Shown here piece by piece: positions 26,501 to 38,500 of a stretch of DNA of 64,000 nt. Source of the stretch: Gnetum montanum. Lineage: Eukaryota > Streptophyta > Gnetopsida > Gnetales > Gnetaceae. The notes beneath the pieces were generated by a model. That model was not told where the DNA came from, searched no databases, and saw only the letters and a list, made by a program, of their open reading frames with translations. Position 1 is the stretch's first letter. Every line of letters starts with the position of its first letter. The position numbers were made by a program, and so were the translations under genes. The stretch spans positions 41,665 to 105,664 of the forward strand of contig MNCI01004075.1 of NCBI GenBank assembly GCA_015680685.1, written 5' to 3'.

Positions 26501-26760
26501 AGGAGTTGTGGACACTGGCCCTAGACTCACTAGAGAAGCAACACATGCAAGCACATGCTTTCATCAAACACTATCAGGGAAGGTGACCTAGTCCTCAAAG
26601 CCATATGTGAGAATGTGGATAAATTCTTAGCCAATTGGAAAGGGCCCTTATTAGTCACCAAAGCCTATGGTAATGGAGCATTCATGGTACCTGATAGGGA
26701 TGGGAATGAGCTAGCCAATCTAGCCAATCATTCCTATCTAAAGCCATATTACATGTAGTT
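23600..26760 (+). pseudogene. Old Tat copy pol: RT, RNase H, second RNase H, integrase
   Basis: Domains in order: the AFAWSY linker near 23,650; RT with VVVPKKNGSIY (23,860-23,890) and YMDD at 24,189-24,200; connection and gypsy RNase H to about 24,840; a second, archaeal-type RNase H at about 25,080-25,450 (CTNNIVEYKSL, KGDFQLV); the integrase zinc region near 25,740-25,910; the DDE core at 25,960-26,300 (LDIIG, VIDNGPQF, RQVEASNK, all three acidic residues kept); and a C-terminal domain with GDLVLKAI at 26,582-26,605, ending PYYM at 26,758. Two RNase H domains and no chromodomain mark the Tat lineage. In the second RNase H the first and last catalytic Asp appear to be lost. Many TAG, TGA and TAA codons interrupt the frame, but integrase is well preserved. 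Confidence 0.88.
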
Positions 26761-26779
26761 GATGGTCATCAACAAAGGA

Positions 26780-26965
26780 GCTTACTCTAGAATAGCCTAA
26801 CAAGGCCTTAAACTGACATCATGGCCTTCTAAGGCCTTAAATTGATGAAATAGCCTACCAAGGCCTAGAACTGGTAGCCTCATAGCATACCAGGGACTAA
26901 AACTGGTAGACTCATACCATACCAGGGCCTAAAACTAGTACTATGATCCATCATAGCCTTAAACT
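26780..26965 (+). repeat. TTAAACT-motif array after old-copy integrase
   Basis: Five or six imperfect units of the form CCTACCAAGGCCTAGAACTGG follow the integrase stop directly. They share the GGCC-TTAAACT-GCA core with arrays at 54.8-55.2, 60.4-60.6 and 47.8-48.0 kb. Confidence 0.7.
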
Positions 26966-27516
26966 AGAAAAATTTGCCATTTAGATGACTTATGTTATTC
27001 TCCATGTGGTCTATATATGCATTGTAATGTTGTAACATTCTTTGTTTGCTTAGTTTTCTTATCCTCTTGGAGTTATGTTTCTAGGATGAAGCCTAGGGCT
27101 ATTGCAAGGGTGCAACTCATTATAGTAGCAAATCAACATATGACCTCAATGTGCAACATTTGGTGAGTTTTTCCTACTATGTCAAAAATACTTGTATCAT
27201 TGCTCTCTGTCTAACATCACTCCATGAGCCCAACCCTGTAGCTTGATGATGACCTTCCCTACCATAAGCAATGATGTTGGCCTATGTTTGTTATTCATGC
27301 ACTATAGCTATATGATATATCCTTAGCATGCTTCATCTTCAAGTTCACTTGAATGTAACATAATTCATCTAGTGGTAAAACCATTAATTCCATCAAGTGT
27401 AACACATCTCATACAATGGGATAACTCTCAATTCCATTAAGTGTAATGCAACTCACTTGATGGGAAAACTATGTTAAACTAACCCCTACAATGAGATCCA
27501 ATGAAGGTTTCACCCC
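26966..27516 (+). other. 3' noncoding region of the old Tat copy
   Basis: No gene is recognised. A block near 27,050-27,180 (CTTGGAGTTATGTTTCTAGG) matches 48,115-48,215 next to the young copy, so this is family sequence between integrase and the polypurine tract. Confidence 0.55.
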
Positions 27517-27533
27517 AAAAAAGGGGAGGGAGG
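27517..27533 (+). promoter_or_regulatory. Polypurine tract of the old Tat copy
   Basis: Seventeen purines in a row (AAAAAAGGGGAGGGAGG) just before a G-rich run. The position, about 0.75 kb after integrase and before LTR-like DNA, suits the primer for plus-strand DNA synthesis. Confidence 0.6.
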
Positions 27534-29300
27534 TTTTGGGGGGGGGGTGTGTGGAGGAGAAAATTTTGAAGGATAAAAATGCCCAAGAAACCTAAAAGCC
27601 CAATGGTCAAAGAACTATTGGAGCAAAGTGGTTGATTTCAAAAATGCATTTGCCAAGTGACTAGCACTTCAAAATATACCAATACCATGCTACAATCATG
27701 GAGACAACATTTGAAATAAATTGTTATCCTCCATGATCATCTTCCTAACTACCACTACCATTCCTCCATCATAGCCCAATCCCCATCATCACAATCACTC
27801 TTTGACATGATTTGACATCACTGGATCAAGCGTGAAGAATGGATGTTAGTGGTGGACATGTAGTTGTGTTTTGTATTCTTTGATGGTGCCTCTTGAGTCA
27901 ATCCTCTAGACACTAACAAAGAGGAGGCAATGAAACACCATCAAATTTACATGTTAAAACCTTTTTAAACCTATCCTATGAAACCCAACACAATAATTTA
28001 TTGTAAATGTGGAGTTTGTAACCCATAAAGGGAAATCTCACATGTTTGGTACTTTTGGGGCTGCAAAATGCTTCATAAGTAACCAAAACATCATTTTCCA
28101 AGTGAAAATAGTCACATAGTGTCTATATTTGGGCTTGGGAAAGTCAAAAATAAATTTGGAATGCAAAAAATGATAATTTGATTGGTTTTATGGGGGGTAT
28201 ACGTTTATCTACGTTAACACACCCCTTGCAGGGGGTGATCCAACTAGGAAACTTAAAGGCTAGCATTGAGGAGTGCAAGGGGGGTAGAACTCACCTACCA
28301 CTAGCATGGAAAGGAGTATATCCTAGCCCATATGGGATTAACCCTCACCCCCAAAGTTGACCATCCATCCCCCTCAAACATTGACACTCTTCCCCCTAGT
28401 GGAATGGGATTCGCTAGCAAGGAGAGGAGGGGGTTAGATAGTGTAGAAGGGGTAGAGAGCTATGATGCATGGGGGGTGAGCCTCACCTACCCCATGAACA
28501 TGGAAGCTAATTTTCAGTAATTTGGTAGCTAATTTTCAGTAATTTGCTAGCAATTTTAGAAATTTTTCAGCCAATTTTCAATCAGTAAGTTAGCCATTTG
28601 TAGCCAATTTGCAACAAAAATCATGGCCATAACCCTATAAAAACCATATCATGGCACTATGTCAAGGTTCCACACTTTGGAAGTTTAGCATCCTTGGCAT
28701 TGAAGAGCTCTTACTTCCTTAGAAAAAATGTAGCTTCTTGGTCCTAGTAGCATGGAACCCTTGAAACTTGTTACCGCCTATTAATACCCCTCTAGATTTG
28801 TTAGCTTTGGATGTCAACATCACCCCCCTGGGATCATCAAATACCAATGTCATGTACTTTGGCCATTCCAATCCTACACATTTTTGTAACCCCAAGAATC
28901 AACCATTGTTATATATCTAAGGCAGAAATAAAGGAAGTTTGATATCATTAGGAGTAGTAGAGATACCAAATCATGGAGTTGATCATGGCTTCAATGGACT
29001 CTAAACCCCTACCCAAGTGAACCCTCCTTTGCTTCCCTTCTTAGGCATCAATTTTGTACACATATTTGAACTCATTCTCTGTTTATTTAATAAATTTTAT
29101 GATTTCATTTTTTGTACAATTTAAGAAATAATTACTATATTTTTGAGTGCATCATTTCATAGATTTTAATATTTTTATAATTTTTTTACACCCTTGTTTT
29201 GCACCCTCCTAACTCCTTGGCTAATCTACTAGACTCTCTTGGACATCCTGAATTCCATTTTTTCTTGCGAAGGCCCTAGGGGATTTGGGGTTGATGCTCC
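27534..29300 (+). mobile_element. Probable 3' LTR of the old Tat copy
   Basis: This stretch follows the polypurine tract. It has a TATA-type box (TATAAAAA, 28,636-28,643, compare GGTATAAAAACC in the young-copy LTR) and an AATAAA at 28,927-28,932 about 290 bp downstream, as expected for promoter and poly(A) signal of an LTR. The right end and terminal TG/CA could not be fixed and no second LTR was found to compare. No gene is recognised in it. Confidence 0.45.
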
Positions 29301-29531
29301 CTATGGCTGAAAATCCTTAGTTTTTTCTAGAAATCAATATTTTCTATTGCAATAGAAAACCCTAGATCTAATGGTAGTCTTGTGAGAAGACAATAAAGCA
29401 CATAGTCCTAGGGTGGTAGCAGATAACTATAACTTACCCCTTTTACCATAATGTTATATAATATAGCGAAAGACAAGGTGGAAGCATTAGGAATCACCAA
29501 GTTTCTCTCAACATGACCTCTATCAAATGTA
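29301..29531. other. Short AT-rich spacer
   Basis: No gene is recognised. It ends at the target-site duplication of the retroposed cDNA. Confidence 0.5.
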
Positions 29532-29540
29532 ACATCTTTT

Positions 29541-30288
29541 TTTTTTGAGAAAGAGTTCGGGATTGTATTAAAGAAGTGAAACTATGTTACAAAGATTACA
29601 CGGAAATGACAGGCGGTGGGCCAAGAAGCCCCGCAGCAGGGGGGGCCCCCGGGCCCCAAACAACCCAAAAGGACAGACAAACATCCAGCCAAAACTGAGG
29701 AAACCGAGGCAGGCCGACACAAAACACCCAGAGGGGGGGCGACCCCCCAACAACGGAGACCCCCCCCCACCAGGAACAACCGCCTACGAGCGAGTCGGGA
29801 GCCGCCTACAGGTGCAATTTGGGTGCTCCAGCTCATGGAGGATATCGAGGGTATTCCGATGATCCTCCGTATCCACAAAATTAGCCGCCTGCTGGATGCC
29901 CTGCATAAGCGACTCGCGCCGACCCCTGTCCTCCTGCGAGCACCCTGCATCGGGGTGGTACCGCGCTGAAGTTCGGAGGATGTGACTTCTGAGCTCCACC
30001 CAGGAGCACTCGCAGCTAATGCCCAAAACAAAGTATGGGCACCGCCCCTCCCGTAGCCACCGCCGGGCGTTATGTCCGTGGGCGCGGTCAAGCTGGACCT
30101 GCCTCTGGGCCTCCTCTACCTGCAGCCGCTCCTACTCCGTCCTCTCCTCAAGCTTGCGTCTTTTCTGGGCCGCCGCCTCCTGCGAGAGCTCCTCCCGAAC
30201 CTGAGCCCGAACCTCATCGATGAGGCGGGCCCGGGCCGCCTCGGCAAGGAGCTCCTGTTGCCGGATCCGCTCTTGCTCACGCTCGGTG
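29541..30288 (-). pseudogene. GC-rich retroposed cDNA: coiled coil plus J-domain-like end
   Basis: About 750 bp of markedly GC-rich DNA in AT-rich surroundings. On the minus strand it ends in a poly(A) run (poly(T) at 29,535-29,546 on plus). It is flanked by a 9-bp duplication ACATCTTTT (29,532-29,540 and 30,289-30,297), the signature of LINE-driven retroposition with 5' truncation. The open part begins inside an E/R/Q-rich coiled coil. After a CPYFVLGI start it has SWVELRSHILRTSARY, the tripeptide HPD (in YHPDAG) and a third helix RRESLMQGIQQAANFV. This is the layout of a DnaJ J domain, which stimulates Hsp70. It stops at 29,784. One in-frame TAG is at 30,132-30,134. About 240 bp of 3' UTR follows. 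Whether the source is a host gene or the tail of a LINE is not known. Confidence 0.7.
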
Positions 30289-30409
30289 ACATCTTTTCAA
30301 AACAATACATTAAAAAATTNACGCTCGGTGACATCTTTTCAAAACAATACATTAAAAAATTATTCAAATGCTATGAGCATGATACCATTTGAATAAATGT
30401 CCTACATGG

Positions 30410-30830
30410 TATCAAAGATCACCCAGAAGACATTAGTACTAGAGAACCCAAGGATTGCATTCACAACTAGGTGAGAGACTTCAATGAGAAGATCCCCAAC
30501 CATGGAAGTGAATGCTCCAACAACAACATTTGTAATAACAATATTGCAATAGAATTATCTAATTAATACTTTAGGAACAAGAAAATTCATTATAGTGAAA
30601 GAGCCCTAGTTCAAACCCTTAAAGTAATCCATCAATGTAATTTGTCTATGGGTAGGGAAAGATAGAGAATATTTAGCAATGATGCTAGTGATTTGAGTGG
30701 CCGCAAACCTATGTCGTGCACTTGCATTGTCAAATTAGGATGTGTAAGTAGATGGCATGCTACTGGTACTTCCTCTAGATTTCTTCTTTAGAGACACCCT
30801 AGATGTTCCATCCTTCTTATGGGCCATCTC
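30410..30830 (-). pseudogene. Fragment resembling the putative plant transposon protein domain
   Basis: Minus-strand translation gives MAHKKDGTSR, then ARHRFAATQITSIIAKYSL, and further on a GDLLIEVSHLVVNAILGFS-like end. The pattern (a basic Ser-rich start, RF-A, a V-G-x-x-I-x-V-S turn, I-x-x-I-LG) recalls the putative plant transposon protein domain often carried by plant retroelements. Stops interrupt it. Weak similarity only. It lies downstream of the copia gag on the same strand. Confidence 0.3.
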
Positions 30831-31379
30831 TTAAAAAACTGTTATAGATGGTGGATCCCTAGTCATCTTTGTGAGGTTAAATGAAAGAATACAATAGTAG
30901 CTGAGGAAAATAAGGACTTTAAACAAAAAATAAGATGTATTTTACAAAGGGAAGATGTCTTATCTATGTTTTCAAAACACAAGTAGATGTCTTTTAGATG
31001 AACTAGACATCTTTTACATAAAGCAATAAAAATCATTAATACTTCTTTGTTTATGAGGAGATGTCTTTGATTTTGGAGAGATATCTTTCCAAAAATAGGA
31101 TAGGGTTTGAGAAAAGTTGCTAATGGACTATAGTCTTAATAGATACTTGCAAAAATAAAAACTTACATATACTTACCTCTTATTCTATTGAAAAGTAATG
31201 GTACTTAAAGAGCTAGAGAAGGAGTTTCTTCTTTTGAGAACTTCTTTCTCAACTAAACTTCTTCAATGTCAAAGGCTTTGCTTTCTGTTACGAATTTCTT
31301 TTTAGAGTATCTTGATTGCCCTATTCTTGCCTTTTAATTCTCCATTCTTTCTTAGTTCATTTGTTCTATTGAGTTAACA

Positions 31380-33117
31380 TCCTAACTTTCCTCAAATGCT
31401 ACAAGAAATTGTTTCTTGATTCACTTTGATAAGACCATGCAGTTCTATGATATGACCAGTTATTTATATGATAGTTCTTGAGATTGCAATTCCATGGTTT
31501 ATGTCCTATTTTATGATAATAACGAGACCTAATCCTCCTATGGTAATATGAGTGATTAGGATGACCAAACCTTCTAGGATCATTTTTGTGGATAGGAGCT
31601 TCAGCTAATTTTGGTATACTATCTTTTTCCTTTAAAGGATCATATGTTTATGATGGATTTGTAGAAGATGACTACTCTTGGATGTAACATCCCAAACCAC
31701 TCTTATCATGTGGACTTCTTCCTTGTCCTAGCATCATCCAAAAAGATTCCATTCCCTTAACCAATCTTTCATTTACTAATTTGATGTCTGTAACTTCTAC
31801 TTTGGCCTATTCTAAGGATGAGGTTTGCTTTTCATTCTTAGTCCTTAGGTTTGAGAGTTGTTTAGTAAGATCAGAAATAGTCAACTTCAACAAAGATATT
31901 TTCTGATCCTTAGATTTTGCCTATTTGTTTAACTTATTAGAAATATTTTTGGAAGACTAAAGTTCATTGCATAAAAGATCAAACCTTTCTTCATCATTAA
32001 GATCATCATCTAATGAATTGATCTCATCACTAGCAAGGGCCATGCAGATCAAACGAGAATTTCTAGCATCATCCTCCACTTCTTTCTCACTTTGGTTTCC
32101 ATCATTCGAACTTGTAAAGAAGTTGATTTTCTTCACCTTGTCAGTGGATCTATTCTTATGCTAAAATCTGATATTGCTAGGACATTTGGAAGCCATATAG
32201 CCTTTTCCTCCACATATTTGACATTCTATAGAAGATAAATTCAAGTTAGTATCCAAAATGTTTTTACCTCTTTCTTTACCTTTGTATTGATTGGATCTTT
32301 TCTAATATTTCCCTTTGTTTCTCCTTATTATTAGTCATTTTAGATTTCTTGTGAGAAGGGCAATCTCATCTTTTCTACCCTCATCATGCTCTTTGAGCTC
32401 CTTCTCCTTGGAGTTAGTATTTAGAGAAATAGGTCTTTGTTGGATGGCTCCTTCACTTATGAGATTTATTTTGTAAGAAATGAGAGCACTCTGAAGCTCT
32501 TAAATTTTCAAAGTTGAGAGATCTTTGATTTATTCAATAGCTGTGACTTTTGGTCTAAACTCTGATTAAAGAGTTATGATTATTTTTATGATGACATCAC
32601 TCTTAGAAAAATATTTACTAGTACCTCTAATAGTTAAAATAATATCATTTGTTGTAGAGAAGTAATCTTCTATTTTCTCACCTTCTCTCATTTTAAGCTT
32701 ACCATATTCACTTTACAAAACTAACAATTTTGATTGCTTAACAATGGAGGTTCATTCATAAGTAGCTTCTAAGGTTTTTCAAATTTCTTTGGCCAATTGA
32801 CATCCTACTACTCTATTAAATTCAAATTTATTCAAGGCGAAATATAAATAATTCTTTGCTTTTGAATCAAACATGAACTTATCTTTCTTCTCTTGTATCC
32901 ATTTGTTGTAAGGCTTAATGATCCCTGTGGAGTTGTTGAAAGGTAGTGTGTAGCTTTCAAGGATTGACTCCCAAACTGCAAACTTCATGGATTTGAAAAA
33001 TCCTTGCAATCTAGCATTCCAATAGGTGAAGTCAAATCCATTGAACATGGGTGTATTTGTATAATATTTTCCCTTGATTGTTCTTTCTTTAAAGATGGTG
33101 ATGAAGAAGAGTACCAG
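31380..33117 (-). pseudogene. Ty1/copia gag remnant
   Basis: The minus strand begins just after the primer-binding site. Its first part keeps the copia gag signature: PMFNGFDFTYWNARLQGFF at about 33,050-33,000, then a KAKNYLYFALNKFEFNRV stretch near 32,860-32,800 and CQLAKEI. A first zinc knuckle CQICGGKGYMASKC lies near 32,225-32,185 (His replaced by Tyr). GLGCYIQE near 31,690 matches the usual DK-x-GLGY block. A second knuckle, YYHKIGHKPWNC (first Cys lost), is near 31,490-31,455. This long two-knuckle gag suits Sire/Tork-like copia elements. Stops and frameshifts are frequent. No integrase or RT follows before 30.4 kb, so pol is missing. Confidence 0.8.
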
Positions 33118-33129
33118 GCTTTGATACCA
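33118..33129 (-). promoter_or_regulatory. Primer-binding site, initiator tRNA-Met type
   Basis: Minus strand TGGTATCAAAGC, one base from the standard TGGTATCAGAGC complementary to the 3' end of initiator tRNA-Met. It directly precedes the copia gag, where reverse transcription would start. Confidence 0.85.
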
Positions 33130-33620
33130 CTTGAGGATCATTAAACTTAGAAGGGTGGGATGAATAAGTTCCCAAAAATAAAAAATTTCTTAAGACAAGC
33201 ACGCACACCAAATTTAATGTGGTTTGGGTACTCCACACTTGGAGGGTAGTTCTCAAGCATACCTCTAAACATTTTTGCTCTTAAATGTGGTTTGAAGGGT
33301 ACCACACCATGTACAAGATTTAAGCTTCCAAATGGAGTTATTTGAAGCTAAGAATCCACTCAACCCTACAAGGTCCTGACAAGCTTAGATTGTGGTTTCT
33401 AGGATCCTGTAACCTTTACAACTTGAGCTCTGCTCCAAAGCTTTGTGGAGCTACTTGAGATTATTCTTACTTAGCTCCACCAAACTTCAAAGAAGTAATT
33501 AGTGAAGTTAATTACAGCTAATAGTGAGTACAAGAAACTAAAGAATAAATTATGAAAATTAGAGGAAAAAAGGTATTTTTATGGAAATGGAGAGATGCTA
33601 AGAGCTATATAACTTAGCCT
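33130..33620 (-). mobile_element. Probable 5' LTR of the copia element
   Basis: It lies just upstream of the primer-binding site on the minus strand. The CATCCCACCC-like stretch next to it resembles the pyrimidine-rich end seen before copia primer sites. The outer limit and TG/CA ends are not resolved. Confidence 0.4.
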
Positions 33621-34960
33621 AAGTGAAAAGAGAAGTACTACCACAATATAAACAAGAGATTTTAGATATGATTATGATGGTTGTTATGGGAATTATTGAT
33701 GAAATTACAAAAAATAATCTTGATCTAGAATTGGCTTATATTAATATAGGAGATGCACTAAGAAAAATAACCAATTTAATAACAAAATTAAATTTAGGTA
33801 GGTTAGCAATTGAGGACATTCTCAAAGGGTTTAATAGTGTAGAAATAGATGTAATGAATCAAGCTATTCAAGTTCTTCTTAATCATGAGAAACTAACATT
33901 GTAGTTATTAGTAGAAGGATTCCAGTTTCATGAGATGAGAAAAATTTATCTAGCAGTTGCTACGTTATCTAATGGTTCATAATTCTATGAGGAGAATGTC
34001 ATGTAACTATAACTTTAAACTCTTGTAATGATTGTAATTATCAGAGACTATTATATAAAGCTCAGATCAAATTTGTTTTAGGATCATGTGGAAAGGTTGA
34101 AAGCTAGGAGGAATTAACTATTAGATAGTCTTTGTACAATGATATTTTAAAATTTTGAATTTTATTTAGCTCATTTACTTCTATTCATTGAGTTATTTTT
34201 ATCCTCCTATTTTGTTATAGTTGCTTAGCTAGTGATCAAGATCATAGTGTGCCTTACAAATCATCTCTTGGAACTATTTAATTACTTGTTTGATCGAAGG
34301 GTTTAGTAGTTTTTGATATTATTGACTGATTTGAATAACTTTATTTTCCAAAGTGTTTACTCATGTTAATAGTAGCTCATCTAAATGTTTAAGATTTTAT
34401 GTGATTTTATTATTATACTTTTTAGAATCCATTGAATCTCTCCCTATTTTTAGTATATCTCTTAGAATTTTCTCTTTAGGCAAGATTGGAAACACATTTT
34501 TCAAATTTCACTTAAGCATTATATGAAAGGTTGATTAGTATAGATAGCACATAATGAAGATTATGTACACTAAGTAGCCCTAATATAGCTAAAAATTTGT
34601 TTGATTATAGAATATGGTAAAAAGGGGTTGAATCTTTTCATAAAATTATAATTAGCTATTAAACTTCCAAAATGTAATATTGTAAAATTTAAACTAAATG
34701 TTAGAACAAAATGCATAGTTCCCTATAATTGCTAACTTTATTTGGAGGTATTTGGGCCTTGGTGTTTCCTAGAACAACCAAACACCTAAACTTGGTTTTT
34801 GAAGGAACTCTTAGCCTTGTGATTTTTATTTCAATAAGTAGATAAATGTTTGTATTAAGTACAACTTTTTCCATTATTAGTTTCTTGTTGTTAGGGAAGA
34901 AAGAAGGAAATAGTGGTAGTTCAATGATGGCATTAGTACATACTTATAAATTTGAAGACA
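33621..34960. other. AT-rich spacer, no gene recognised
   Basis: The one longish frame (33,623-33,904, plus) has no recognisable motif and no codon bias that would support a gene. Confidence 0.45.
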
Positions 34961-34969
34961 AATGGAAAA

Positions 34970-35560
34970 AAACTAATTCTTAATGAATGCATGAAAACCA
35001 TGAATGAAAGAGTTTAGCATAGACTTATCATTAGAATATAAATAAGTTACATACATTCTCATTTTCAAAAACTTTAAATCTAACTCAAACATAGTCAATT
35101 TTTGCAAGTAGAGGTGAGAGAACTCATCTACTCTAATCTTAATGTACTCTAAAGGAATATAAGGGTCATTGAAATAAAGTAACAAATCACTCCAATACAT
35201 ATTAAAATACTTCCAATGATATGTCTTACTTAAATAAATCAACCAATGACTAGTAGATCCTTTGAAGTTTTATGATATTAATTGCATTTTCTCCATAGGA
35301 GTGTAGTCCATCACCTTGAATAGCCTCATGATCTCATCCAATTATTATGTCGTAGTGGTAGAGTCCTTATCACATTGGAATGTAGGAACTTCTAGATTAT
35401 TGAATTAATCCATTAGATCATCTCCAATGGATATTTTTCCATTACTACCACTCTCCAAATTAGCAAACATTAATTGCATGCTCAATTTCTTTTCACTATG
35501 ATCATGTAAAAACTATAATACAGAGCAATTGATTTTTCATTAGTTGATCTCCTTATTCAT
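34970..35560 (-). pseudogene. Possible retrotransposon gag fragment
   Basis: Minus-strand translation around 35,290-34,973 reads GSTSHWLIYLSKTYHWKYF, then SDLLLYFNDPYIPLEYI, and later SMLNSFIHGF. This follows the usual plant gag pattern (G-A-A-x-x-W-x-x-L ... W-x-x-F-x-x-x-L-x-x-R-F ... F-x-x-G-L). No zinc knuckle or protease was found beside it. Weak evidence. Confidence 0.4.
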
Positions 35561-38500
35561 GGTAGAAGTAGAAGTAGGAATAATAGTCTCCACTTGAAAG
35601 GTGATTACTTGCTCTTCCATTTTATTGAGAATGAACTTTTGTATTAGAATTAGGTTATTAGAACAAACATCTTCCTTTCTACCTTATTTACATTTACATC
35701 TATCATATGTCTTCATTGGATACAACTATAATAATCCTTCTAAATAACATCTTACCCTTTGGTATACTTATGATTTAAACCATTGATGTTTTATTTGCTA
35801 TCCTATATATATGCTTGTTACCCCTCTTCCTATATTGACTATGCTTTATGAGCTATTTTCAGTTTATTGAACTTTTACTTTTTAAATATAATAAGGTTAT
35901 ATCTACCTTTTACTTTCCTTTAATTTTATTAATTCGAATATCCCTAGCATGTGCTAGTAGTTTTATAACTTTTATTTAGTAGATTTATAATATTTTTGGA
36001 TATTTAGAATTATCTTTTAATTTAGCACATCTCCAATAAAGCCTTTTACTGGAGTTTTAAGTTAGTAAGTATTAGGCACTATATACAACATTGGAACTTG
36101 GGGTACTACTTGGGTTTAATATGGTTATTTGAATAATTTTTATATTTTGATGAAATTATATTTTTATATTTTATTCTAATTTTTAATTTCATAGTAACTT
36201 AAGCTTATAGAAGGCCTTTGGTCAATCTTTCTTTATTTATTCTTTGCAACAATGGACTTTATTATTAGTTGGGCTTAGCCATCCTTATCAACATGGGATT
36301 AGACATAACCATTAACTTTGCTCATAGGAGATGCCCATTAGGACAACACTGGGTATCAAATCATGTTAGAAAAATAATTAAATATATTTTTAAAAATTAT
36401 AATCTATTTTCAATTTATTCATTTAGCTCTGAAGAGCACCCTACCCAATGCTACCAAACCTTGATGAGATTATAAACTAGGTAACTTTTCCTTAAGAATA
36501 ACCTTTTTCCTAGACTTGTCAACATCCAAGAGATTGAACCAAAGAAGGAGTTTCTATTAGATTAAATATGCACTACCTAATCTACATATATAGTTAATTA
36601 CATCTATGCTATCAACTACAGCCTTGTGATAAGTTGTATTTCTAGATCTTAATTTAAATCTTGCATAAATCCCATTGCTGATCAAAGATTTTTCCTATGA
36701 TTTGAACCCTATCATTGAGATAAAAGCTACACAAGATTCCTTTGCTATAATTCTCTTAGTTTTAAGTAACATAACTTAGTTTTTTGATCCTTTATATTTT
36801 AGGTTTTTGTTTATTGTAAATTTAGATAGTTGTTAACTTCTTAGAATTCTTAGACTTGAATATTTTTATATTATCCTTTGAAATTTCCTACTTCTAAGAT
36901 GTGTTGTCATGAATGGGACATTAGTCAATGTTTTAACAAATTTATATTATGTTTTCATAAATTTTCATCATATTTTCCTTTCATTTTCAATTTTACTAAT
37001 AATTGAGCTATAGAATAATGAGTTTGGGCCTTTTCTCACCTTTGTGATTCTTAGGATGAATTTGAATGATATTATTTCAACAGGTAAAAATGATGAGCTA
37101 GTTGGTGTAAATTTGCATTATTATTGATCTATCATGACCTACATATAATGCTAGAATAAATATTTTAATATATTTTAAGATTACTTTAAAAAAATTGAGC
37201 AACTTTTGCAGAGAAACCCTTAATTCTTGGCCAATTGAAATTTGCGAAAATGGCAAAAAGTAGCATTTTATAGCTCCTAGAATACCTAAAAACTAGAAAT
37301 TGGTAACCATTGATGTTTTTGTAGCTATAAAAGCCTATAATATTTGCAAGATATTTATATTTAATTTGGAAATATGTTAATATTTTATTAATTTGGAAAT
37401 ATTTTAATATTTTTTAAAATTTCATCTAAACACATATTTTAAGCTTTGAGCATGTTAATTCATTAGAAATTTTAGTTTTATAATCTTTCTTGAACTATTT
37501 CATTAAAAATATACTTTGGTCTCTTGTAATAAGTTTGCAAATGTGATATTTAAGCTCATCAACATTTTGTTTGAAAATTATAAGATTTAGGCTCATAAAT
37601 TATTTAGTTTGATATATTTATCTTTATTGAAGATTTAGGTTAATTTTTTCACCATTCAATTATTGCTTGTTGAATCTATTATTTGTTGGTTTATTATTTA
37701 GGTTAGTTTGGCCAATTTAAAAATATGTCAATTTTAGACTCAGTAAACATTTGACAAGATATTGGTTTCAAACTCATCAATTCAATAGTATATTAGTTTT
37801 ATACTTATTGGCTTGATAGTATAAGGATTTTAGACTCATCAATATGTGGGATCTAGACATAAAAATATTTTGCTAACATGTGGATTATAGACCTATCAAT
37901 ATGCTAAATGTAAGTTACGAATTCATGAATTTTTTAGTTATTGATTGGACTAATGGATGGTGGTGTATTTACTTTAATTTATTTGGTTTTCTATTTAGAT
38001 TTCTATTTATTTCATGCATTAGTTTAATGTGTATTTTTATCTATTGAATTTTTCTTATAGCTACTCATATGTATGACTATCTAGCTACCTAATGCCTTGA
38101 ACCAAATTTGTAAGGAAGTATTTATTGGTTTTATTCATCCTACTCTATCTTAGGAGTGATTCCCTTGGTTTGTATGATTTTTAGATGATTATGTTAGGTT
38201 TTATGAAGAGAGTTTATAGGATTATATTAATCATTAATTCATGTTCTATAAATGTTTTATTAATAGTTTGATTTTACTTTAAGTTATATTCTATATTTTA
38301 ACATTTAGCAAGAATTATGAATTTATTAAAATTTATGAAACTTGTTCTATGTTTAATTTTTTAGTATAGGATAATTATATTTTCAATGTTGGTTATGTTA
38401 TGTTTTGTTATGCACTTATTACTTTCATCTATCTATTTAATGTTGGTTCTCAATGCCTATTAGATGTAAATATAATTGGATTTTTCATATTTTCCCCCTA

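Noticed and set aside
29541-30288. Bacterial or vector contamination as the source of the GC-rich block
   Set aside because: The poly(A) tail and matching 9-bp target duplication show integration by retroposition in this genome.
29584-30392. Several overlapping plus-strand frames in the GC-rich insert
   Set aside because: GC-rich DNA has few stops. The minus-strand frame carries the coiled coil and J-like domain, the poly(A) tail fixes the strand, and the plus frames show no motif.
31684-31694. TGTAACATCCC, which looks like a gypsy LTR start
   Set aside because: It falls inside the copia gag reading frame, and no matching end or primer site follows.
33623-33904. 93-codon plus-strand frame
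   Set aside because: No motif, no conserved neighbour, and a length possible by chance in AT-rich DNA.
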